Positions 17,577-26,588 of a DNA stretch of 43,709 bases are shown here, piece by piece. The first letter of the stretch is position 1; each line of letters starts with the position of its first letter. This DNA is from Pseudoalteromonas aurantia (GTDB taxonomy: Bacteria; Pseudomonadota; Gammaproteobacteria; Enterobacterales; Alteromonadaceae), in assembly GCF_005886875.1 (NCBI RefSeq), contig NZ_PNBY01000061.1, positions 1-43,709 of the forward strand. Direction: 5' to 3'. The notes beneath the pieces were generated by a model, which was not told where the DNA came from, made no database searches, and was given only the letters and a program-made list of their open reading frames with translations. A program made the position numbers and the translations under genes.

Positions 17577-18716
17577 TTAGAGTTGGCATAACTTCTGTGC
17601 AGCAGCAAGTAATGTGTTAGTGTCTTTAGCAAAACATAGTCTGATCACACGGTCTTCTGTCGGCTTGTTATAAAAAACACTTAACGGTATCGCCGCAATG
17701 CCAATTTCTTTGACTAAATACTCACAAAACGCTACATCATCTAGCTCTGAGAGTTGACTGTAATCAAGTAGTAAAAAGTATGTGCCTTCACTGGGTAAGA
17801 CTTGAAAACGGCTAGACGCTAATGCCGCCACTAAACAGTCTCGCTTTTGTTGGTAAAACTGAGCCAAAGAGTCAACATGTGCTCCCTCTTCCGACAGCAT
17901 ATCTGCCAAGGCAAACTGAGCGGGCGTAAAGCTAGAAAATGTCACGTATTGGTGTAACTTTCTAAACTCAATAGTTAATTTGCTTGGAGCAATACAGTAG
18001 CCAATCTTCCAGCCAGTGCAATGGAAGGTTTTACCAAAGCTCGACACCACAAAGCTACGCTCAAATAATTCGGGATCTCGTAACACACTTAAATGAGGCT
18101 GTTCATCGAAAGTAATATGCTCATACACCTCATCACTGATCACATAAAGCTCATGCTCAATGACCAGTTTTTTTAAGCTTGTTAAATCGGCCAACTTCAA
18201 GGTCTTTGCACTGGGGTTATGTGGCGTATTAATAATGATGGCTCGCGTTTTATCATTGATAAGGCGCTTAACCTCAACCCAGTCAATCATATAATCTGGT
18301 GCGCTCAGTGCAACATGTACCGCTTTACCACCAGCAAGCTCAATCGCCGGCTTATATGAATCATAGGCAGGATCAAATACTATTATTTCATCGCTCGAGC
18401 GCGTGATCGATTGGATAGCAACAAACAAAGCTTCAGTCGCACCAGATGTCATTGTTACCATATCATCAGCATTGATATTCGCCTGATAACGCCTTTTGAC
18501 CAATGCACTAATTTGTTGCTGTAACGGCGCAATGCCTGCTGAAGGAGCGTATTGATTAACTCCTTGCTGAACATAGTCTGCCAATCTGCGTTTTAAAAAT
18601 TCTGGGGTATCAAACTCAGGAAAGCCCTGCGACAAATTAATTGCCCCATACTGATTTGCCAGCCCTGTCATTTTACTAAAAATACTCATACCAAGATTAG
18701 GTAATTTACTACGCAC
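17577..18716 (-). CDS. mtnE: PLP-dependent methionine aminotransferase (YbdL/MtnE-type)
   Basis: A class I/II aminotransferase of 379 residues. It probably transaminates 4-methylthio-2-oxobutanoate to methionine, the last salvage step, preferring glutamine or aromatic amino donors. It has the YbdL start (LPNLGMSIFSKMTGLANQYG), INLSQGFPEFDTP, NTPHNPSAK, and the PLP lysine in SSFGKTFHCTGWKIGY. The start is GTG at 18716, with GGAG 7 nt upstream. The neighbours, divergent mtnBCD and the trailing omega-amidase remnant, support the salvage role. The divergent promoter region carries a MetJ-type operator. YbdL-type enzymes are broad, so the symbol is by context. Confidence 0.82.
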   Translation of the reverse strand: MRSKLPNLGMSIFSKMTGLANQYGAINLSQGFPEFDTPEFLKRRLADYVQQGVNQYAPSAGIAPLQQQISALVKRRYQANINADDMVTMTSGATEALFVAIQSITRSSDEIIVFDPAYDSYKPAIELAGGKAVHVALSAPDYMIDWVEVKRLINDKTRAIIINTPHNPSAKTLKLADLTSLKKLVIEHELYVISDEVYEHITFDEQPHLSVLRDPELFERSFVVSSFGKTFHCTGWKIGYCIAPSKLTIEFRKLHQYVTFSSFTPAQFALADMLSEEGAHVDSLAQFYQQKRDCLVAALASSRFQVLPSEGTYFLLLDYSQLSELDDVAFCEYLVKEIGIAAIPLSVFYNKPTEDRVIRLCFAKDTNTLLAAAQKLCQL

Positions 18717-18842
18717 TGCGCTTCTCCAAAAATCTATGATGTATTGCCACCAATGCCAACCTTTAACTTTATAAGCTCACTTTTATGGATTCGATATTCA
18801 CTGGTAGTGCTATCTTAAAAGCGATGTTATTATGATCGAAAT

Positions 18843-18858
18843 AGATGTATAGCCGTCT
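18843..18858. promoter_or_regulatory. MetJ-type operator between mtnE and mtnBCD
   Basis: Two adjacent 8-mers, AGATGTAT and AGCCGTCT, match the met-box consensus AGACGTCT at 6/8 and 7/8. The site is 38 bp upstream of mtnB and 126 bp from the mtnE start. An almost identical 19-bp stretch lies between mtnA and mtnK. MetJ-SAM binds tandem met boxes to repress methionine genes. Confidence 0.65.
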
Positions 18859-18896
18859 AAATTGAATTGTAATGCATAACGCAAAGGTAACATAAG

Positions 18897-19511
18897 ATGC
18901 AAAACCATGCTGCAAAAAGCGCCTTAATTGAGACAGGGCATTGGATAAGCCAACGAGGATGGGTCCCCGCAACTGGTGGCAACTTTTCAATAAGAACTGA
19001 TTCAGGGTTTGTTGTCACTGCAAGTGGGTATCATAAAGGGTACCTCGAACCCGGGCACTTTTTAGAGTTATGTGCTGATGGGCAGATCACCGCAGGTAAT
19101 GGCATCCCTTCCGCTGAAACAGCGCTTCACCTTATGTTATATCAACTTAGTCCAAACACTGAATGTGTGCTCCATACCCATTCTGTTGCCGCAACAACAT
19201 TATCACGCTTTATTGGCGATGATACTTTGCGCATAGAGGGCTATGAAATGCAAAAGTCACTCCGTGGCATTGACAGTCATTTAACCCCTTTACATATTGC
19301 TATTTTTGATAATGACCAAGATATCGAAAGACTCGCTCTGCGTGTTGCCGATCACCATACCACCACGCCAGTTGTGCATGGTGTATTGATACGTGGCCAT
19401 GGTTTATATGCGATGGGCCATAGCGTTGCAGAAACTCGCCGCCATATCGAAGGGTTAGAATTTTTATTTACTTGCGAACTTGAACGTATAAAATTAGAGG
19501 GTACAAGATGA
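18897..19511 (+). CDS. mtnB: Methylthioribulose-1-phosphate dehydratase
   Basis: Dehydrates 5-methylthioribulose-1-P to 2,3-diketo-5-methylthiopentyl-1-P. The 204-residue protein is a class II aldolase-fold zinc enzyme: RGWVPATGGNFSIR, SAETALHLMLY, the zinc ligands in LHTHSVAATTLSRF, and the third His in RGHGLYAMG. ATG at 18897 has AAAGG about 9 nt upstream. It is first of a translationally coupled mtnBCD operon; its last 4 nt overlap the mtnC start (ATGA). A MetJ-type operator sits 38 bp upstream. Confidence 0.95.
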   Translation: MQNHAAKSALIETGHWISQRGWVPATGGNFSIRTDSGFVVTASGYHKGYLEPGHFLELCADGQITAGNGIPSAETALHLMLYQLSPNTECVLHTHSVAATTLSRFIGDDTLRIEGYEMQKSLRGIDSHLTPLHIAIFDNDQDIERLALRVADHHTTTPVVHGVLIRGHGLYAMGHSVAETRRHIEGLEFLFTCELERIKLEGTR

Positions 19512-20191
19512 TCAAAGCCATTATCACAGATATCGAAGGCACTATCACTCGAATATCATTTGTTAAAGATGTCTTATTTCCTTATGCCGCCAAACATTTG
19601 CCCGAATTTGTGGAAAAACATCAACATACTCCTGAAGTCGCCACACAATTAAACGCAGTAAAACAGCTCATTGCCAATCCTATGGCATCTGCACCTGAGA
19701 TAATTGATGCATTGCTTAACTGGATAAAAAATGATGAAAAAGTCACCCCTTTAAAGCAATTGCAAGGGTTAATATGGCAAGCAGGCTATGAAAATGGTGA
19801 TTTTACGGGTCATATTTATCCTGATGCATTTGAATTTCTCAGTACACAACACCGCGAAGGCACACCTTTATACGTATATTCATCAGGCTCTGTAAAAGCA
19901 CAACAATTGCTGTTTGAATATTCTGATTATGGAGATATGAGGCCATTATTTCAGGCCTATTTTGATACCAAGGTTGGCGGAAAAAAAGAGCCACAATCAT
20001 ATCACTCTATTGTTGAACAACTCCCATATAGCGCAGCGGAAGTGCTATTTCTAAGTGATATTATCGAAGAGTTAGACGCCGCTAAAACGGCAGGTCTAGC
20101 AACCTTACAACTATGGCGTGATGGTCAAGCGCAATCCCCTGTCCATAATGCCATCACTGACTTTAATCAATATATGAGTCGCAACGTATGA
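19508..20191 (+). CDS. mtnC: Enolase-phosphatase E1 (acireductone synthase)
   Basis: A bifunctional HAD-superfamily enzyme that enolises 2,3-diketo-5-methylthiopentyl-1-P and then removes its phosphate to give acireductone. The 227-residue protein begins ITDIEGTITRISFVKDVLFP, with the nucleophile in the modified HAD motif D-I-E-G-T. It continues with YVYSSGSVKAQQLLF (motif II), the KVGGKKEPQSY lysine region and LFLSDIIEELDAA (motif III). It overlaps mtnB and mtnD by 4 nt each. Confidence 0.95.
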   Translation: MIKAIITDIEGTITRISFVKDVLFPYAAKHLPEFVEKHQHTPEVATQLNAVKQLIANPMASAPEIIDALLNWIKNDEKVTPLKQLQGLIWQAGYENGDFTGHIYPDAFEFLSTQHREGTPLYVYSSGSVKAQQLLFEYSDYGDMRPLFQAYFDTKVGGKKEPQSYHSIVEQLPYSAAEVLFLSDIIEELDAAKTAGLATLQLWRDGQAQSPVHNAITDFNQYMSRNV

Positions 20192-20730
20192 GCCAACTTA
20201 CTATTTACCGTCACGATAACCCCGCTCAACATACTTTTGATAGCCATGATCCAGTACTCATAACCCAGCAACTTAGCCATATTGGTGTGAGATTCGAGCG
20301 GTGGCAGGCAAGTCATAACATTACAGATGATATGAACCAAGAGGACATCATTGAGGCTTATCAAACTGACATTGCTCGACTAAAAGCAGCGCAGGGCTAT
20401 CAAACTGTAGATGTTATAAGCCTCGCTAAAGGCAACCCAAATGCTGCACAGTTACGCGAGAAGTTCCTTTTTGAACACACCCACAGCGAAGATGAAGTAC
20501 GATTTTTTGTCAAAGGACAAGGACTATTTTGCTTGCACGTACATGAACAAGTCTTTCAAGTGTTATGTCAGCAAGGTGATCTCATATCCGTGCCTAAAAA
20601 TACACCGCATTGGTTCGACATGGGTAGCGATCCGGAATTTAGTGCAATTCGATTATTTGACAACCAAGAAGGCTGGGTTGCCACATCAACGGAGTCTGAA
20701 ATCGCAAAGCGATTTCCACTGATAGACTAG
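20188..20730 (+). CDS. mtnD: Acireductone dioxygenase
   Basis: Oxidises acireductone. With Fe it yields formate and 4-methylthio-2-oxobutanoate (on-pathway); with Ni it gives an off-pathway product and CO. The 180-residue cupin has the metal ligands in FEHTHSEDEVRFFV (two His and Glu) and PKNTPHWFDMG (His). It is the last gene of the mtnBCD operon, overlapping mtnC by 4 nt, with a convergent terminator just downstream. Confidence 0.95.
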   Translation: MSQLTIYRHDNPAQHTFDSHDPVLITQQLSHIGVRFERWQASHNITDDMNQEDIIEAYQTDIARLKAAQGYQTVDVISLAKGNPNAAQLREKFLFEHTHSEDEVRFFVKGQGLFCLHVHEQVFQVLCQQGDLISVPKNTPHWFDMGSDPEFSAIRLFDNQEGWVATSTESEIAKRFPLID

Positions 20731-20737
20731 ATAACAT

Positions 20738-20767
20738 AAAGACAGGTAATATTCACTACCTGTCTTT
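20738..20767. terminator. Bidirectional terminator between mtnD and mtnA
   Basis: The 11-bp arms AAAGACAGGTA / TACCTGTCTTT enclose an 8-nt loop between the two convergent genes. A/T-rich sequence flanks both sides, so it can end both transcripts. Confidence 0.8.
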
Positions 20768-20812
20768 ATTTATGATTATCCGTCATACGACCCATAAGAC
20801 ATGGTACCAATC

Positions 20813-21856
20813 TTAAACCAGCTGTATCTTGTGCAAGCCATGCTGTAAAACAAATGATTGGTCATATACCCCCGTATCTAGCACCCAACCTGTTACTAGT
20901 CTTGCTGGTGTTACATCAAAGGCAGGATTATAAACTTGGCTAGTTAAGGGCGCCCATTCACATTTGCCAAAGCTGCCACTAACACCGCGTACCTCCGCAT
21001 TGTCTCGCGTCTCAATTGGGATCGCTTGACCATTCTCACAAGTCACATCAAGTGTTGTTCGCGGTGCGACCACATAAAATGGAATATTATGAAAGTGTGC
21101 TAAGACAGCCAAGTTATAAGTGCCTACTTTATTGGCAAAATCTCCATTAACCGCAATACGATCAGCACCGACAAAAACCTTATCCACTTTACCAGCAGCC
21201 ATTAAGCTAGCAGCCATATTGTCACATAATAAGGTATAGGGTATTTTCCAACTTTCTAATTCATAGGCTGTCAAGCGCGACCCTTGCAGCAAAGGACGTG
21301 TTTCATCGACCCAAATATGAATGTCGCCATAGCGTTGATGCGCTTTATAAATAACACCTAATGCGGTACCAACACCGGCTGTAGCAAGCGCGCCGGTATT
21401 GCAGTGAGTTAATAGTTGGTCGCCAGCTTCAACTAAGCTTGCTCCCAATTCAGCCATCGCATCACATAGTGCAATATCCTCTAAAAACAATGCTTCAGCG
21501 GTATTTACAAGCGCAGATACATAGTTCGGCTTACTTAACGCTTGGCGCATTTTATTCATACAATGCATCAGATTCACTGCTGTCGGTCGCGTTGCTTCCA
21601 AGTCATCTATCGCTTGCGCTAACGCTTTATGTGTCTCACCTTGTTCAGCCAAGTAAGCAACGAGCAATGTTGCTGCCAAACCAATTAACGGCGCACCACG
21701 CACTTTTAATTCAACAATTAACGACTGCATATGCGATACAGTCTCACAGCAATGCCATTTACTCTGGTGAGGTAGCAAGTACTGATCAAGTACCCATACT
21801 GCACCATCTTGATATTTCAAACTCCGCGCTTCTAATATTTGCATTGGCCGTCTCAT
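20813..21856 (-). CDS. mtnA: Methylthioribose-1-phosphate isomerase
   Basis: Converts 5-methylthioribose-1-P to 5-methylthioribulose-1-P. The 347-residue protein is eIF2B-like: [12 protein letters not shown], the catalytic cysteine in [19 protein letters not shown], and the catalytic aspartate in [22 protein letters not shown] at 21856 has no clear SD; ATG at 21844 (MQILEARS) would give a 343-residue form closer to the family start and has GAG/ACGG just upstream, so the true start may be 21844. It is divergent from mtnK, with a MetJ-type operator between them. Confidence 0.94.
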   Translation of the reverse strand: MRRPMQILEARSLKYQDGAVWVLDQYLLPHQSKWHCCETVSHMQSLIVELKVRGAPLIGLAATLLVAYLAEQGETHKALAQAIDDLEATRPTAVNLMHCMNKMRQALSKPNYVSALVNTAEALFLEDIALCDAMAELGASLVEAGDQLLTHCNTGALATAGVGTALGVIYKAHQRYGDIHIWVDETRPLLQGSRLTAYELESWKIPYTLLCDNMAASLMAAGKVDKVFVGADRIAVNGDFANKVGTYNLAVLAHFHNIPFYVVAPRTTLDVTCENGQAIPIETRDNAEVRGVSGSFGKCEWAPLTSQVYNPAFDVTPARLVTGWVLDTGVYDQSFVLQHGLHKIQLV

Positions 21857-21896
21857 GTTGAATAAAAGTCATTTGATATTCTACATCAAGACCTAA

Positions 21897-21912
21897 AGAT
21901 GTATAGACATCT
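21897..21912. promoter_or_regulatory. MetJ-type operator between mtnA and mtnK
   Basis: Adjacent 8-mers AGATGTAT and AGACATCT match the met-box consensus at 6/8 and 7/8; a weak third unit, AAACACTT, follows. The site is 54 bp upstream of mtnK and 40 bp from the mtnA ORF start, so it could control both. It matches the mtnE/mtnB operator in 17 of 19 bases. Confidence 0.7.
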
Positions 21913-21966
21913 AAACACTTAAAAACATAGAATGCTATCCACTTAATAATTTTGAGATAATAATCT

Positions 21967-23169
21967 ATGACTCAATACTCTGTTTTTGATAGTGAAAAAG
22001 CGCTCGACTATGTGGCGTCTTTAGCCCCGCTCTTCGACCTACAGGCCCCATTGAATTGCTATGAATTTGGCGATGGCAACTTAAACTTAGTATTTAGAGT
22101 CAGTGACAGTACAAGTCGTAGTATTATTCTCAAGCAAGCGCTCCCGTATGCGCGCTGCGTGGGAGAGTCCTGGCCTTTAACACTCGATAGAGCCCGTATT
22201 GAAGCCAGTGTTTTAAAGTTGCACAGTGCTATTTGCCCAGAGACGACCGTTAAAGTATTACACCAGAACAATCAATTGGCGCTCACAATATTAGAAGACC
22301 TTGGGCAACTAGCAATTCTTCGTACCGCACTTAATAACAGTGAGACCTTTCCTAAGTTAAGCAAAGATATTGCCACTCACTTGGCCACCACTAGCTTTAA
22401 TTACAGTGATTTCGTGCTGACTCCCGCTAAGAAGAAATCCCTCGTCAGTGAGTTTTTAAATCCTGAATTATGTGCCATTACTGAAGAACTGTTCTTTGAT
22501 GACCCTTATCATCAGCATGAACGAAATAATTTTCCCACAACGCTTACAGAACATGTCAACGCATTAAGGAGCAACACGCATCTTCGTTTTGAAGTGGCCA
22601 AACTAAAAGCCAAATTTCTCTCCTCACCGCAAACACTACTGCATGGCGATGTGCATACTGGCAGTATTTTTGTCGACGCAAACACCACCAAAGTCATTGA
22701 CCCTGAGTTCGGTTTTTTTGGTCCAATTGGCTTTGACTTGGGCTCTTTCATTGGAAACTTACTACTAAACTACTGTGCGCAACAGGCACGTATTGAAAGC
22801 TTGCCACAACGTCGTCAAATGCAAACTTATTTAATATCATGTATTGCTGAGTGTTTATATACGTTCGAACAAAGCTGGAACGCCTTAGCCAATGCGCACA
22901 GCCAAGATGTGACGTTGCGTGATCCAGTTTATATTGAATACTTTGTTGGCAGTATCATACAAGATGCTGTGGGGTATTGTGGTACCGAGCTCATTCGTCG
23001 TACCATTGGGCTTGCGCATGTCGCTGATATTGACACTATCGAGGATGAGCAAGCTCGCTTAGCTGTAGCGCAACACACGCTATTTATTGGCGAACAATTA
23101 ATCCTGAATTCATCAAGCTGTACCAGCCAGAAACAAACCATGCAATTACTATTGAGCTTGCTTAATTAA
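21967..23169 (+). CDS. mtnK: 5-methylthioribose kinase
   Basis: Phosphorylates 5-methylthioribose to the 1-phosphate with ATP, entering the salvage route. The 400-residue protein has an aminoglycoside-phosphotransferase fold: FGDGNLNLVFRVS (glycine loop), SIILKQALPYARCVGESWP (ATP Lys and MTR-kinase-specific segment), HGDVHTGSIFVD (catalytic Asp) and IDPEFGFFGPIGFDLG (metal-binding DPE). Its stop codon lies inside one end of a MITE-like element. Since MTR must come from MTA nucleosidase (mtnN), which is not here, the pathway start is encoded elsewhere. Confidence 0.94.
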   Translation: MTQYSVFDSEKALDYVASLAPLFDLQAPLNCYEFGDGNLNLVFRVSDSTSRSIILKQALPYARCVGESWPLTLDRARIEASVLKLHSAICPETTVKVLHQNNQLALTILEDLGQLAILRTALNNSETFPKLSKDIATHLATTSFNYSDFVLTPAKKKSLVSEFLNPELCAITEELFFDDPYHQHERNNFPTTLTEHVNALRSNTHLRFEVAKLKAKFLSSPQTLLHGDVHTGSIFVDANTTKVIDPEFGFFGPIGFDLGSFIGNLLLNYCAQQARIESLPQRRQMQTYLISCIAECLYTFEQSWNALANAHSQDVTLRDPVYIEYFVGSIIQDAVGYCGTELIRRTIGLAHVADIDTIEDEQARLAVAQHTLFIGEQLILNSSSCTSQKQTMQLLLSLLN

Positions 23170-23365
23170 CCTTAAGTTTGGATAAGGGTTTTGCAATAGA
23201 AAATGTTTTGAAACCAAACTTACGTACCATCCAATGATGATATTTCGCTCAATATCAAGGCGCTTTTATGCAGTAATAGCGGGCTATTACACATGAAAAC
23301 AACGCCGAGAGTGAGAAAAATAGCTTTATTGGGCAAATTTGCTTATCCAGAGCTGAGGTTAATTA
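23163..23365. mobile_element. MITE-like element, 203 bp, no coding capacity
   Basis: The two ends are imperfect inverted repeats matching 20 of 24 bases: TAATTAACCT, seven mostly diverged bases, then GGATAAG. A palindromic TTAATTAA occurs at both outer edges (23162-23169 and 23359-23366) and may be a target duplication or part of the repeat. An internal palindrome GTAATAGC-GG-GCTATTAC lies at 23273-23290. No ORF is present. The element separates mtnK from its terminator hairpin by about 200 bp; removing it would place the hairpin right after the stop codon. The family is not identified. Confidence 0.55.
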
Positions 23366-23370
23366 ATATC

Positions 23371-23407
23371 GTACGGTGCCTAGACAATAGGCACCGTACT
23401 GGTTTTT
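23371..23407 (+). terminator. Intrinsic terminator (mtnK side, possibly bidirectional)
   Basis: The 12-bp arms GTACGGTGCCTA / TAGGCACCGTAC with a 5-nt loop are followed by TGGTTTTT on the plus strand. It ends mtnK transcription and lies just before the convergent DUF885 gene's stop codon. Confidence 0.8.
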
Positions 23408-23410
23408 ATC

Positions 23411-25171
23411 CTATTGATTAGCTAACTGTGCTTGAATATAAAGGTCAATCTGCTCTTCTAACACAAACAAAGGCACCGAGCCATGGCGAAGTATTTGATG
23501 ATGAAACTCTCGGATATCAAATTTTTCACCCAGTGCGACTTCCGCTTCATTACGTAAGCGCTTAATTGTTAACTCGCCTATTTTGTAAGACAGTGCTTGT
23601 CCTGGCCAAGAAATATAACGATCTGTTTCAGTTTTTATATTATGCAGTGATAGCGCACTGTTATCTTTCATAAAGTTCATTGCACGCTCTCTACTCCAGC
23701 CAAACATATGCATACCGGTGTCAACGACTAACCGCGCAGCTCGCCACATTTCATACGTTAAGCGGCCGAAGTTACTATAAGGGTCTTTATAAAAGCCCGC
23801 CTCTAAGCCTAAATATTCCGAGTATAAGCCCCACCCTTCTCCAAATGCCGAAATATATGTATTGCGACGATAACCTGGTAAATACTCCAACTCTGCATTC
23901 AATGCTATTTGTAAATGGTGTCCAGGTACAGCTTCGTGTAATGTCAAAGCTTCAAGTACATACAATGGTCGCTTATCTAACGCATAGGTATTCACCCAAT
24001 AAAATCCGGCTTCATCGTCCTTTGTAGCACCGCTGTACCTTCCAGTAGTATATTTCGGTGCGATGCTAGCAGGCACTGGTGCTACCCCGTAAGGTCTGCG
24101 CGGTAAGGTATGAAATAACTTAGGTAATTGCGCATCCATTTTTTTCGCTATGTAAGCCGCTTCTTTTAACAACTGCTCCGGTGATGTAGCATAAAACTGC
24201 GGATCAGTTCTCAAGAACTCAACAAACTCTGCAAATGTCCCTTCAAAACCAATATCATCGATAATCTCCTGCATTTCTCTGCGGATCCGTGCCACTTCTT
24301 GTAGCCCTAATTGATGGATCTCACGTGGCGTCATAGATGTCGTGGTATAGTGACGCGCGCGGTTAATATAAAACGCTTTACCGTGCTCAGTTGAAGAGAT
24401 CCCTATTTCCTGTCGTGCAGCTGGCTTATAGTCATTAACGAAAAAATCAAAGTAGTCTTGATACGCAGGGATAACCTGTCGCGTTAATACACGCTGCGCT
24501 TGTGTTTGTAATTGAGCAAACTCTGTTTCTTCAAGGTTGGCAGAGTTAACTAAAAATGGCGTGTAAAATTCAGAAGTCGTGACATCTTGCACGATAAAAA
24601 CAGCAATTGACTCTTCATAGCCTTTTAACACAGCTTGTGGTTGAGTCAGGCCAACCTTCATGCCTTCTTTCATCCACTCAATATTTTGCGAAAAATAGCG
24701 CGGGATTTGCGCCAGTCGACGCAAATACAGCTCAAAGCCCGATTTACTAGAAAAGTCATGTCCCCCCACCATTGATGACATACCTGAGTGAAAACCATAT
24801 TCAGAGGTCAAAGGAACATAATGACTATTAAATTCATACTCATCCACGTCATTTTGAATTTGTGCACGCAATATCGTATGGTTGATTTTATTTTCGGCGC
24901 TTAAATTTTCCACCGCCAGTGTATCTAGTCGACTAAGTAACTGGCGGTTTTTTTGGTAGGTAAGTGCCAAACTCTGCGGCGACAAATCAGGTAATAAAAA
25001 AGCATCATCAAGTGCTGTTTTCGCATATGCATTATCTGTGACTCTCATTGCTTCGACTTGATCTGCTATCTCAGTAAACCGTGTATCAATATTAGTTTGA
25101 GTGAGCTGGCAAGCAGATAAGCAAACGCTCAACACTGCGATTGCCGTATAATTTGCTAAAGTGTGTTTCAC
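23411..25171 (-). CDS. DUF885 family lipoprotein, predicted metallopeptidase-like
   Basis: A 586-residue exported lipoprotein: the signal sequence ends in the lipobox LSAC (Cys about residue 21), so it should be membrane-anchored. The DUF885 core has LHEAVPGHHLQIAL with H412, E413 and H418/H419, a gluzincin-like HExxxGHH signature, and later SAFGEGWGLYSEYLG with a likely third metal ligand. Family members are often annotated as hydrolases or carboxypeptidase-like without tested substrates. The start is GTG at 25171, with AAGAAGG 7 nt upstream. It is convergent with mtnK and divergent from the GGDEF gene. Confidence 0.85.
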   Translation of the reverse strand: MKHTLANYTAIAVLSVCLSACQLTQTNIDTRFTEIADQVEAMRVTDNAYAKTALDDAFLLPDLSPQSLALTYQKNRQLLSRLDTLAVENLSAENKINHTILRAQIQNDVDEYEFNSHYVPLTSEYGFHSGMSSMVGGHDFSSKSGFELYLRRLAQIPRYFSQNIEWMKEGMKVGLTQPQAVLKGYEESIAVFIVQDVTTSEFYTPFLVNSANLEETEFAQLQTQAQRVLTRQVIPAYQDYFDFFVNDYKPAARQEIGISSTEHGKAFYINRARHYTTTSMTPREIHQLGLQEVARIRREMQEIIDDIGFEGTFAEFVEFLRTDPQFYATSPEQLLKEAAYIAKKMDAQLPKLFHTLPRRPYGVAPVPASIAPKYTTGRYSGATKDDEAGFYWVNTYALDKRPLYVLEALTLHEAVPGHHLQIALNAELEYLPGYRRNTYISAFGEGWGLYSEYLGLEAGFYKDPYSNFGRLTYEMWRAARLVVDTGMHMFGWSRERAMNFMKDNSALSLHNIKTETDRYISWPGQALSYKIGELTIKRLRNEAEVALGEKFDIREFHHQILRHGSVPLFVLEEQIDLYIQAQLANQ

Positions 25172-25476
25172 TTGAAGACCTTCTTTTCTAAGAATATGCT
25201 GGCACTGTATCTAAGCATATCAATTCACCGCAACTAATTTCGATAGACACCACAATTGGCATTAGTGTAAAAATCAAACAAACGATAACAAATTGGTTAT
25301 AAAATCAGCAAATAGTTCCCTTAAACTCAACTTTCTATTTCAAAACTATCGATTTTGCTTTTAAATACGACCATGACTCAGTAATGTAGCACCCACTGAA
25401 GAGACATTAAGCAACAGCCCAAGGATATCAAGATTGCACACACACTTTTAGCTGACTTATTATTGCGGTAATTGAC
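25172..25476. other. 305-bp divergent intergenic region
   Basis: AT-rich spacer between the DUF885 and GGDEF-like genes, presumably holding both promoters. I see no convincing RNA, ORF, repeat or operator. A TTGCAC/TATTAT pair at 25434-25463 is too close to the 25477 start to be credible. Confidence 0.6.
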
Positions 25477-26478
25477 ATGATATTCCATGACCCCATGGCT
25501 GTTGCACAAGAGAAAATGACAAAAGTCTGCCTATTTTTAGAGCAACATCACTTACCGCCGACGCCACTAAACTACCAAGTTACCTATACCTATATAAGTA
25601 AGTCTGACCCTGATCTGAATGCAGCACTTGAACGCATTTTGAACAGCGGGCAAAAAATTGACAGCATCTATTTAGAACAACTTTATTTTGAGCACATTAA
25701 TCAGGGTCATCAAGAAGAAGCTGCCATGTTAAAGAATGTAGATGACATGCTATCTACTTTACAAAGCTCTTCGCAAAACTCACAACGTAATATTAGTCAG
25801 TTTTCAGAACAACTGCATCATTGCGTACACAGTTTAGATGAACACAATATTAAACAAAGCAAACGCGCTTTGCAGCTCCTATCAAAGCAAACCGATGCAT
25901 TGCTACAACACCATGCTCATTTTAAAGAAACACTAAAAAAAGCGCGTATCACCCATCAAAAAACGCAGCAACAGCTACTTAAGCTCAGAAAACAATATAT
26001 CATTGACCTTCAAACGGGTATGTATAAACGTCACTACTTAAACCAACAAACACAGCAGTGGCTAAAGCAACAAAAGTCTATTTGTGCCATTGCGATACAA
26101 GTAGAGAATATCCATGAATTCTCAGACAAATATGGCGATGCGATTGGCGAAATTGTCCTTAATCGTGTAGCCAAGAAGATTCAAAAGTATGTGTTTGAAA
26201 GTGGTTTACCTGGACGAACAGGTAAAAATGAATTCACCGTGTTACTGCCGGATATAGAACCTGACACCGCGCTAGTTATCGCTGAAAAAGTGCGTAAAGG
26301 CGTAGAAAAACTCAAGTTCGTGAGCTCAAAAAGCCCGCTGGAGCTGCCAAGTGTTGAGTTATCTGTCGGGATAGTAAAACAACAGAATGAAGCAGACTTT
26401 ACAGCGCTTGCGCGAAAAGCTTCTCAAGCAGCACATAAAGCACTTATTTTAAAGCAAGAATACTACATCCCCTCGTAG
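25477..26478 (+). CDS. Degenerate GGDEF-domain protein
   Basis: A 333-residue cytoplasmic protein. Residues ~1-150 are helical, charged and coiled-coil-like, with no recognised sensor. Residues ~165-330 have the GGDEF fold: DLQTGMYKRHYLNQQ replaces the usual D-x-LTGL-x-N-RR, and the active-site loop is GKNEF (249-253) instead of GG[DE]EF. No RxxD inhibitory site precedes it. Cyclase activity is therefore unlikely; it may serve as a protein-protein or GTP-binding scaffold. The start has only a weak SD. The ubiE gene begins about 110 bp downstream in the same direction. Confidence 0.78.
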   Translation: MIFHDPMAVAQEKMTKVCLFLEQHHLPPTPLNYQVTYTYISKSDPDLNAALERILNSGQKIDSIYLEQLYFEHINQGHQEEAAMLKNVDDMLSTLQSSSQNSQRNISQFSEQLHHCVHSLDEHNIKQSKRALQLLSKQTDALLQHHAHFKETLKKARITHQKTQQQLLKLRKQYIIDLQTGMYKRHYLNQQTQQWLKQQKSICAIAIQVENIHEFSDKYGDAIGEIVLNRVAKKIQKYVFESGLPGRTGKNEFTVLLPDIEPDTALVIAEKVRKGVEKLKFVSSKSPLELPSVELSVGIVKQQNEADFTALARKASQAAHKALILKQEYYIPS

Positions 26479-26588
26479 CTGACTAATCTTACAATAATCA
26501 GACAAAATCACATGGTTATGAATTGCACGTCAGTCACGCGATCAAGTACACTAAGCACATCATAGTGTTCACCCCAAAAGAGAAAACA

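Noticed and set aside
25434..25463. TTGCAC/TATTAT pair as a promoter for the GGDEF-like gene
   Set aside because: It would start transcription only a few bases before the start codon, leaving no room for a ribosome binding site.
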